Shown here piece by piece: positions 15,906-21,753 of a stretch of DNA of 40,528 nt. The stretch's first letter is position 1. Each line of letters starts with the position of its first letter. Under the pieces are notes generated by a model that saw only the letters and a list, made by a program, of their open reading frames with translations, searched no databases and had not been told where the DNA came from. The stretch comes from Candidatus Minthosoma equi (GTDB taxonomy: Bacteria > Bacteroidota > Bacteroidia > Bacteroidales > Bacteroidaceae), in contig JAGHUI010000063.1 in NCBI GenBank assembly GCA_018064885.1, forward strand, positions 1 to 40,528, read 5' to 3'. The translations under genes were made by a program, and so were the position numbers.

Positions 15906-17639
15906 TTAATGCAATGACTCTGACTGTTCCATGTCATTATGCATTTGCTGGGCAGATGCAGACAGGCGTCTTGCATATTCTGCAAATGGAGACCCAGGAA
16001 CATTGCCGTGATTTTGTATGCAGTTCCATGCATCGGCATAGCCTGCTGGCATGGAAGGATAACCGCCATACTGCTGCGCCCAACTCAGGTACTGGGCAAA
16101 ACTCTTCATGTCGCCAATAAGAAGAAGCTGACCAAGAAAATACTCCAAAGCCATCTTGTTCTCTGGATTACTGATGAAAAGCTGACCAAGAACCTTATCA
16201 AGTTCGCCATAATTATAAAGAAAATCCGTTTTGAAGCCAAACTTTCTCAATCTACCCCACTGAGGATGCGCATCAATCCATGCTTCATTGCCAAGATAAG
16301 TCTTTGCGTCTTTTGCCCAATCACGATAAAAGAGGCTCTTTTCCAGAAGATCAAGATTCTTTCGTGCCACTTCATACCTTCCGCTGATGATGCAGCATTC
16401 TGCAATGCGCTTAGTAAAACGTCCGCTCTTCTTTCCATTCATTATGCTTTCCTGAATATCAGAAGCATAACGCATAGATTCGTTCACCATTCCAAGTCGG
16501 TAGAAAGCCTCCATAGTAGGCAAATTTGAAGTGTTGTCACGAACCATACCCATGATGAGTGCATCTGTGCCACTCTGAAAGAAGGAGAACATACGGTTGC
16601 TCAACTGCCCTGTCATGGAAAGAGAAAGATTGACGCTCTCCGACCAGAAATTCACAGGAACTACAGTTTTCTCTGCATTTGCAAGAACATCGTTCCATCG
16701 TTCATTCCTAATGAGATAATCCTGATTTATCAGCTCATATTTTTCTTTCTCGAACCCTTTTATTACACCCTGAAATGAAATAATAGCTGCAACGGCAGTA
16801 ACAGTCACAACACATACACGTCGCATCATTTTTGGAGAGACAGATGATGTTGTCCACTTTCTAAACGACATAACAAAAGCAAACACGGCAATGATGGCAG
16901 GAATGATGATCTGCAATTCCTCCACATAATTGAAGCGGCGATAATAGTTTGTGCCACAGATTGCTGTAAGCAATGGCCATTGTGTGAGCACAAAACGAAC
17001 TGCTAACAGATGAACAATCAACATGATTGCAGGAGCAACAGTCTTTTTCCATCCATTAGAGTATATGGCACGAAGCGCGGCATAAAGCCATGCCATTGGT
17101 CCAGCAAGCCAATAGAGGGCAGGAACAACAACAATGTCTGCCCACCACAAAGAGGTCTGTGATTTTCTTTCTACAAATTGCAGGAGTAAAAATGTTGACA
17201 TGGAAAGAATGATAGCCATCACATAGCTCAGCAGCACACATTCATCTCCCATAAATCCAAGCAGCAACGCTACAGGAATTAAAGCAAAAGAAGCAGCCTC
17301 AAATCGTCCAGGTGCATCAGAATCAACACTTTGGGATAGTTTGTATTCATCTATAGTATGCACTGCAAGAACATAGAATACAGCATATATCAACCCCAAG
17401 ACTGCAGCTCCAAGCCATTCGATATAATAGAACTGAGTAAAGAACTCACCCAGCCAATCGGCAAAACCGCCAATGATGCGAACATCATTGACGAAATAAT
17501 CGCCTGTCCACAGAAACAGCTGATTCTGTTCCTGATAGGACAATGCCTGTGGATAGCCTAACCACCAGAACAGGAACACACCCACTCCAAGCAAAGCTCC
17601 CACAAAACAATCAATATGTTTTGTCAACAAATTCTTCAC
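15906..17639 (-). CDS. Polytopic membrane protein with helical-repeat C-terminus (M1, DUF6057-like)
   Basis: Function unknown; 577 residues. The start is GTG at 17639 (complement CAC at 17637-17639), preceded by a near-perfect Shine-Dalgarno. About eight membrane helices are seen (11-29, 75-94, 114-130, 136-155, 166-186, 203-222, 242-260, 274-292). The loop after helix 1 has YQEQNQLFLW and GGFADWLGEFFTQFYY. YWLAGP is in the fifth hydrophobic stretch. The soluble C-terminus (about 300-577) is TPR-like with MTGQL, FYRLGMVN, RIAECCIISGRYEVA and LGNEAWIDAHPQWG. It is paralogous to M2 but carries about 40 extra C-terminal residues. With eight helices both ends would be cytoplasmic; with nine the tail would be periplasmic. 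It follows the HIT gene after 23 bp, so the two are probably cotranscribed. Confidence 0.78.
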   Translation of the reverse strand: MKNLLTKHIDCFVGALLGVGVFLFWWLGYPQALSYQEQNQLFLWTGDYFVNDVRIIGGFADWLGEFFTQFYYIEWLGAAVLGLIYAVFYVLAVHTIDEYKLSQSVDSDAPGRFEAASFALIPVALLLGFMGDECVLLSYVMAIILSMSTFLLLQFVERKSQTSLWWADIVVVPALYWLAGPMAWLYAALRAIYSNGWKKTVAPAIMLIVHLLAVRFVLTQWPLLTAICGTNYYRRFNYVEELQIIIPAIIAVFAFVMSFRKWTTSSVSPKMMRRVCVVTVTAVAAIISFQGVIKGFEKEKYELINQDYLIRNERWNDVLANAEKTVVPVNFWSESVNLSLSMTGQLSNRMFSFFQSGTDALIMGMVRDNTSNLPTMEAFYRLGMVNESMRYASDIQESIMNGKKSGRFTKRIAECCIISGRYEVARKNLDLLEKSLFYRDWAKDAKTYLGNEAWIDAHPQWGRLRKFGFKTDFLYNYGELDKVLGQLFISNPENKMALEYFLGQLLLIGDMKSFAQYLSWAQQYGGYPSMPAGYADAWNCIQNHGNVPGSPFAEYARRLSASAQQMHNDMEQSESLH

Positions 17640-17640
17640 A

Positions 17641-17651
17641 ACAACCTCCTT
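17641..17651 (-). promoter_or_regulatory. Strong Shine-Dalgarno that fixes a GTG start
   Basis: On the minus strand AAGGAGGTTGT lies five bases before GTG at 17639. Such a complete anti-16S match is unusual among genes in this window, which mostly have A-rich leaders, and it may compensate for the GTG start. Confidence 0.7.
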
Positions 17652-17662
17652 AAGACCTTGTT

Positions 17663-18082
17663 TTAGAGGACAGCCTTGATAGCATCAATCATCTGCTGAT
17701 ACTCCTCATCAGAAAGATACACCTTGCCAGGATTCATCTGGAACGTGCCACCATAATCTGGACCATCCTCATACTTTGGAGCAAGATGGAAATGTAGATG
17801 AGAAAGCTTATCGCTATATGCTCCATAATTGATTTTCACAGGATTAAATGCCTTCTGCATTGCGCGAGTAACCTTGCACACATCAGCCATGAACGCATTG
17901 CGCTCCTCATCGCTCAACTCATTCAAATCATTGACATGGCCATTGTAAGCCACAAGGCACCTGCCCCTGTAACTCTGTTCCTTGAAAAGGAAAGCACGTG
18001 AAACACTCAAATCAGCAAACTTAATCATAAGATTGCCATAGCTATTTTTGCAATACAAGCACTCATCTGGATTGCTATACAT
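17663..18082 (-). CDS. HIT-family nucleotide hydrolase/transferase
   Basis: A cytoplasmic protein of 139 residues in the histidine-triad superfamily, which hydrolyses AMP-linked or dinucleoside polyphosphate substrates. The triad reads HLHFHL (H95, H97, H99), with H97 the expected nucleophile. An N-terminal CLYC pair (C8, C11) and later His residues could bind zinc as in many HIT proteins. NGHV (48-51) is the usual upstream HIT segment. It has a consensus promoter 45-75 bp upstream and is followed after 23 bp by M1, making it the likely first gene of the HIT-M1-L1-M2-L2 operon. The true substrate is unknown. Confidence 0.85.
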   Translation of the reverse strand: MYSNPDECLYCKNSYGNLMIKFADLSVSRAFLFKEQSYRGRCLVAYNGHVNDLNELSDEERNAFMADVCKVTRAMQKAFNPVKINYGAYSDKLSHLHFHLAPKYEDGPDYGGTFQMNPGKVYLSDEEYQQMIDAIKAVL

Positions 18083-18125
18083 ATTGTTATTTATTTAGAA
18101 TTAGCAGTATTAATGTATATTTTTC

Positions 18126-18163
18126 GCAAAGTTAACACTTTTATTCTTAGCAACAAAGAAAAA
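18126..18163 (-). repeat. 38-bp direct repeat, copy 1, carrying the HIT operon promoter
   Basis: It is identical over 38 bp to 18861-18898. On the minus strand it contains TTTG (18154-18157), 19 bp, then TAACTTTG (18127-18134), a full Bacteroidetes -33/-7 promoter. The HIT ATG is 45 bp downstream of the -7 box. Confidence 0.85.
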
Positions 18164-18197
18164 TCACGAATTGATATATACAAAACAAAGTGAATTC

Positions 18198-18800
18198 TCA
18201 TATTGTTCTAAAATCGGCATCAACAACATAAAAGTCACCATCACAATCTTTTAGGACATTTCGAGGATGAAGGTCTAAAACTTCTATATCACCATTCGAA
18301 AATCGAGCATTCCCACAAGACACGAAGCCCATATTTGCCATATATTCTTCTATTTCGTCAGGAGTTGCATGAATAGCATTTGCAATATAATCTTGAACAA
18401 TAATAGGATAAATAGAACCATTGCCAAATCCTGTAAACCCATATAAATCATATCGGGTTTGAGGAAACACTGTATTATGTAGAATTATTCGATCAAGAAA
18501 TAAAGATACACTTCTACTAGTCATTAGATTGTTCACCTTATATACGACATTTGTATCAACATTTAAATATACGTCGTTTTCAACACCGCTTGGTGCAGGA
18601 ACACCCAATGAAATTATATCAGAGAAATCAACCCAAAGATTCTTTTCTTTTGCAAGGTTTTCTGCTGTTTTATTATCAATATCTGTTAATTGACGTTCTG
18701 ATAGAGTATGTTGATTTCCTGATGCATTCTTTGCATTTTCTGAACTTCTTCTTTTGCATTCAGATGCAAAGATTTCGAGAGGGCAATTTTTTTCAAGCAT
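18198..18800 (-). CDS. Polyvalent-protein-type protein kinase domain protein
   Basis: A 200-residue protein resembling the serine/threonine/tyrosine kinase domain found in phage and plasmid polyvalent proteins. Markers are a conserved entry SLGVPAPSG-END-YL (64-79), the ATP-binding Lys in NVVYKVNN (K88), the catalytic-loop equivalent DLHPRNVLKD (D176, N181) and YVVDADF (191-197) as the metal-binding Asp segment. In those large proteins this is usually a C-terminal domain; here it stands alone. The first 40 residues are low in hydrophobics and overlap another open frame (18686-18841), so the N-terminus may be displaced by a frameshift. The gene is bracketed by 38-bp direct repeats and sits beside gene-free repeat DNA, which suggests acquisition. 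The target is unknown. Confidence 0.65.
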   Translation of the reverse strand: MLEKNCPLEIFASECKRRSSENAKNASGNQHTLSERQLTDIDNKTAENLAKEKNLWVDFSDIISLGVPAPSGVENDVYLNVDTNVVYKVNNLMTSRSVSLFLDRIILHNTVFPQTRYDLYGFTGFGNGSIYPIIVQDYIANAIHATPDEIEEYMANMGFVSCGNARFSNGDIEVLDLHPRNVLKDCDGDFYVVDADFRTI

Positions 18801-18841
18801 CTTTCTACGCTTTCTTTATGAAACTGATTGAAATATGTCAT
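18686..18841 (-). CDS. Small helical ORF overlapping the kinase gene (possible uORF or frameshifted N-terminus)
   Basis: ATG at 18841 opens a 51-residue frame, MTYFNQFHKESVERCLKK..., ending with TAA at 18686-18688, overlapping the kinase gene by 115 bp in another frame. It is strongly amphipathic-helical (LHLNAKEEVQKMQRMHQEINIL), more protein-like than the kinase frame over the same bases. Its ATG lies just 20 bp after a consensus -7 box. It may be a separate small protein, or the genuine N-terminus of the kinase joined by a frameshift near LSERQLTDID. Not proven either way. Confidence 0.4.
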   Translation of the reverse strand: MTYFNQFHKESVERCLKKIALSKSLHLNAKEEVQKMQRMHQEINILYQNVN

Positions 18842-18860
18842 ATCTTATAACGTATTTTTT

Positions 18861-18898
18861 GCAAAGTTAACACTTTTATTCTTAGCAACAAAGAAAAA
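18861..18898 (-). repeat. 38-bp direct repeat, copy 2, carrying the kinase promoter
   Basis: It matches 18126-18163 at all 38 positions, 735 bp apart. It carries TTTG (18889-18892), 19 bp and TAACTTTG (18862-18869) on the minus strand, placing the small ORF start 20 bp and the kinase ATG 61 bp downstream of the -7 box. Confidence 0.85.
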
Positions 18899-19014
18899 GG
18901 GAAAGAAATTAGAAATCTTGTTATAATGGCTTTCTTATCCAACGAAATATACAAATATACACTCTACCTTATCTTTTTACTCATCACACCCTTTTCCCTC
19001 GCTTCTCAATACTT

Positions 19015-19106
19015 CGTCAGTACTTGCGTCCTTATTCCGTAAGTACTAGCGTCCTTTGCTCGTAAGGACAGTTGTCCTTTGCCCGAAAGGACGGTCGTAC
19101 TTTTGG
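19015..19106. repeat. 23-bp tandem array of four interlocking palindromic units
   Basis: Units start at 19015, 19038, 19061 and 19084, each beginning CGTMAG or CGAAAG. Halves pair as overlapping hairpins: AGTACTT with AAGTACT, GTCCTT with AAGGAC, and GTCCTTT with AAAGGAC. Arm sequences change from unit to unit but pairing is kept, so base pairing appears to be the conserved property. Confidence 0.75.
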
Positions 19107-19218
19107 AGCAATGATGACGAGGACAAAATCGTAACGATGTGTATTAAGTGTCCCACAGATAACACTGATTGGCAACGCAGAACTGTGGGACTTATCAACC
19201 GACAAGTGATAGAAAAAC

Positions 19219-19330
19219 AAAAAAGTGACAGCTCAAGCTGTCACTTTTTTTCAACCTGTCACTCAACCTGTCACTGCATTATCTATTGATTATCCGCAAT
19301 TTATGGGCAAAAGTGACAGGATGACAGGAT
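19219..19330. repeat. GTGACAG/CTGTCAC element with a perfect palindrome
   Basis: A perfect inverted repeat (19219-19233 with 19236-19250, core AAAAGTGACAGCT) is flanked by A and T runs, so it could terminate transcription in both directions. Two further direct copies of ACCTGTCACT follow (about 19253-19275), and an opposite-strand pair GTGACAGGATGACAGG lies near 19313-19328. Confidence 0.65.
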
Positions 19331-19435
19331 TTTTCGGAAATTCTAAAATATTTTAAATACATATTAAGAAACGCAAGTCAAAAAACGGCATATTACCAAC
19401 CTGAGTAGTTAAGAATACAGATTCATATAACAGAA

Positions 19436-19473
19436 AACTCCCAGAGCGTATCATATATACACATCTGGGAGTT
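19436..19473. terminator. Hairpin after the DUF4369-like gene
   Basis: A perfect 10-bp stem, AACTCCCAGA (19436-19445) with TCTGGGAGTT (19464-19473), has an 18-nt loop and lies about 35 bp after the stop codon at 19509. T-rich sequence follows on the plus strand and a short TTTTCTG on the minus strand, so it probably ends transcription from either side. Confidence 0.6.
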
Positions 19474-19508
19474 ATTTTTAATATAACGATGTTTCAACAT
19501 ATAATGAT

Positions 19509-20156
19509 TTAATACTCGTCTGCAGAAACCTCAACAATGGTACCGTCGGGCATTCTCTTTTTATGTGTCAGTGGGAACATTTCTCCTAAGAAATCTTTGA
19601 GTGGCCCATCAGGAAGTTCTTTTGCCATGTTACGAGTAACATTCTTGTAATCAACATGAATACTATCTGCCTTATGCTTAATAGAATTTGCTGTAATAGA
19701 ATCACCACTATCAGAAGCTGCATGGTATAACATAATCAATGAATGATACTTTTCATTACGGATTTCTGTAATATCCTTCCATTGTTGCAATTTATCGTTG
19801 TTTTCCGTTCCACGTGCAGAACTGATAGAATCAATTGTTACATATATATCACCAGGTTCTTCAACAACAAGCAAATCCTCAAGTCCCATACGAAAATGGA
19901 AATCCATACGGATGATTGCCATCATGTGTTTTCGAGTAACAAATTCAAATTTACAATTCTCAACATAGCAAGAATCAACACCAATGCTATCTCGAATACT
20001 CTTATCAAGAGCAATCATGTAGATACATTTACCATTGTACTTGTCGTCAGGCAAAGTTCCATGCACACGACATTCACCAACTTCATTTGATGATTTATCA
20101 CATGACGCTAAAAGCAATAGAAAAACACTTGCAAAAAGAAATAATCCACGTTTCAT
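19509..20156 (-). CDS. Lipoprotein with DUF4369-like domain
   Basis: Function unknown; 215 residues from the ATG at 20156, giving MKRGLFLFASVFLLLLASC with lipobox LASC. An ATG at 20198 would start inside the terminator stem and is rejected. The region CRVHGTLPDDKYNGKCIYM to FEFV (about residues 28-75) resembles the DUF4369 domain that usually precedes a thioredoxin-like domain in Bacteroidetes. Here no thioredoxin CxxC follows; instead there is a charged helical region of about 100 residues. The start codon lies 9 bp after the T-tract of an intrinsic terminator that follows the second SusC/D unit, and no promoter box is seen between them. Expression probably depends on read-through, or on a promoter I cannot recognise. 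A role in the xylan locus is not supported by sequence. Confidence 0.7.
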   Translation of the reverse strand: MKRGLFLFASVFLLLLASCDKSSNEVGECRVHGTLPDDKYNGKCIYMIALDKSIRDSIGVDSCYVENCKFEFVTRKHMMAIIRMDFHFRMGLEDLLVVEEPGDIYVTIDSISSARGTENNDKLQQWKDITEIRNEKYHSLIMLYHAASDSGDSITANSIKHKADSIHVDYKNVTRNMAKELPDGPLKDFLGEMFPLTHKKRMPDGTIVEVSADEY

Positions 20157-20164
20157 AAAACACA

Positions 20165-20200
20165 TAAAAAAAACCTTGCAGAACAGGATGCCCTGCAAGG
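20165..20200 (-). terminator. Intrinsic terminator of the second SusC/SusD unit, abutting the next start codon
   Basis: On the minus strand CCTTGCAG (20193-20200) pairs with CTGCAAGG (20174-20181), followed by an uninterrupted T-run (A-tract 20165-20173). It lies 33 bp after the glycan-binding protein stop and only 9 bp before the next ATG. Confidence 0.85.
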
Positions 20201-20232
20201 TTTTAACTTAAATATCAATAGTATAGAAAAAA

Positions 20233-21726
20233 TTAATACTTCTTCTTGAATGACCAGTATGTACCTTCTGACCAACCAGAGAATGCACCATTGTCAGGGT
20301 AAGTAAGTACAAGAGAGTTAGGACCGTAAGAATAGATCTGGAAGTCTGTTACGTATGCAGCAGAACCACGATTGCTAGCAGCATTTATCTCGTATGGGAA
20401 GAGAACACCAGGTGCTTTTGTACGGAATGAACCAAGCTTCCATCCATCAGCAGTTGACCAATCAATCTCATACTCAGAAGAACGAATTACCTTACCATCC
20501 TTATCGTAAGATATAATCTTGCCATCAGCAGAGAGTGTCATGTAAGCATCGTTACTTTCATCGCCCATAACAACACCCTCAACAGAATGATTAAGTTGAT
20601 CTGCAAGCTGAGAAGCATCATCAACACCCCACCACTTGAATGGAGCAAGTGAAGCATCACGCCAAGAACCATCAGCACCGAAATTACCCCAGCATGTACC
20701 AAGTTGATTGAAATCCCATGTATAAGAAACAGATGTATTCTCAATGTCTGGAGCAATCTGCTTAGCAGCAAATGCCCAATATGTACCTTCTGACCAACCA
20801 GAGAATGCACCATTGTCAGGATAGTAAAGTGTCATACGCTCATGATCAAGGTTGAATATCTGATAGTCTGTAACTTCTGCTTGTGTACCACGATTCTTAT
20901 TAGCATTAATCTCAAATGGGAACATAATTGGAGACTTAAATGGCTGATTTGCATCAGTCTGTGTATGAAGTACACCAATAGAGAATGCACCTGAGTTTGG
21001 ATCGTAGTTCTCAACAGAGAATGAACCCTTAACAATTACATTGCCTTCACCATCGTAAGTAACGATAGTGCCATCCTCCTTGAATACCATATGAGCATTG
21101 TTGTTTTCCCAACCTGCAACGATACCTGTTGTTGAGTGCTCAAGCTGGTCAGCAAGCTGAGAAGCATCATCAACACCCCACCACTTGAAGTCACCAAGAG
21201 AAGCACCACGCCAAGAACCATCAGCACCAAAGTTACCCCAGCATGCACCAAGCTGTGTGAAGTCCCAATACCACTCCTTTGTAGCAGGAGCATCTCCGTT
21301 GCCGCAAAGAAGAGCAATTTCAGGCTTAAGTTCTGATTCAACAAATACATTGAATTTTGTTGATGTTTCTGCTACAGTATTATCTGCATTTACAATGCGA
21401 ATGAATACTTGCTGCTCTGTTGGATTACCACGAGTTGGCAAGATGCTGAAAGATCCAGAAGGTCCATGAGCAAGAAGGTTTTCAGAACCATCTGCCTTGA
21501 AATTATAAAAACAAACATCTGTAGCAGGAGATGTAGTATATGAGAAATAGTTTCCATCAGCAGCAGGCTTGCCATCTGCATCAGTCTGTGTGATTTGAAC
21601 AAGATCAAGAATCTTGTCAGCGTTTGCAATTGAATAGCTGAGCGAACCACCCTCCTCTACAGGATCGCATGAGGAGAAGAGTCCCATTGTAGCTAAGGCT
21701 GCAAACAATATAAATGATTTCTTCAT
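20233..21726 (-). CDS. Surface glycan-binding lipoprotein with a duplicated C-terminal domain (SusE/F-position)
   Basis: A predicted outer-surface carbohydrate-binding protein of 497 residues. Lipobox FSSC (Cys20) is followed by DPVEEGG, a probable surface-export signal. An immunoglobulin/PKD-like N-terminal domain occupies about 25-130. Two closely similar domains follow, about 152-320 and 335-495. Each has WDF-QLG-CWGNFGADGSWR, KWWGVDDASQLADQL and ends PDNGAFSGWSEGTYW. The many exposed Trp and Tyr residues suit sugar stacking. It is the third gene of the second SusC-SusD unit, 27 bp after the SusD gene, where such proteins deliver glycans to the SusC/D importer. The ligand is inferred to be xylan or oligoxylan from the neighbouring locus. 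I do not recognise the repeated domain as a named CBM family. Confidence 0.8.
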   Translation of the reverse strand: MKKSFILFAALATMGLFSSCDPVEEGGSLSYSIANADKILDLVQITQTDADGKPAADGNYFSYTTSPATDVCFYNFKADGSENLLAHGPSGSFSILPTRGNPTEQQVFIRIVNADNTVAETSTKFNVFVESELKPEIALLCGNGDAPATKEWYWDFTQLGACWGNFGADGSWRGASLGDFKWWGVDDASQLADQLEHSTTGIVAGWENNNAHMVFKEDGTIVTYDGEGNVIVKGSFSVENYDPNSGAFSIGVLHTQTDANQPFKSPIMFPFEINANKNRGTQAEVTDYQIFNLDHERMTLYYPDNGAFSGWSEGTYWAFAAKQIAPDIENTSVSYTWDFNQLGTCWGNFGADGSWRDASLAPFKWWGVDDASQLADQLNHSVEGVVMGDESNDAYMTLSADGKIISYDKDGKVIRSSEYEIDWSTADGWKLGSFRTKAPGVLFPYEINAASNRGSAAYVTDFQIYSYGPNSLVLTYPDNGAFSGWSEGTYWSFKKKY

Positions 21727-21753
21727 AATTGAATTCTAATTAATTGAGATTTA

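Larger units (their letters stand above)
18842..19508. other. Gene-free accessory DNA with repeats and palindromes
   Basis: Short frames on both strands here lack start context and protein character. The stretch contains a promoter-bearing 38-bp repeat (18861-18898), a 23-bp tandem palindromic array (19015-19106), a perfect palindrome with GTGACAG arms (19219-19250), further GTGACAG/CTGTCAC copies to about 19330, and a hairpin (19436-19473). Confidence 0.7.

Noticed and set aside
19032-19289. Two short ORFs (62 and 77 residues) in the gap
   Set aside because: Both are made by the 23-bp array and the GTGACAG element, with no initiation signal or domain character.
20157-20198. Earlier ATG for the DUF4369-like lipoprotein
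   Set aside because: It would start within the terminator stem of the preceding unit and add residues ahead of a complete signal peptide.
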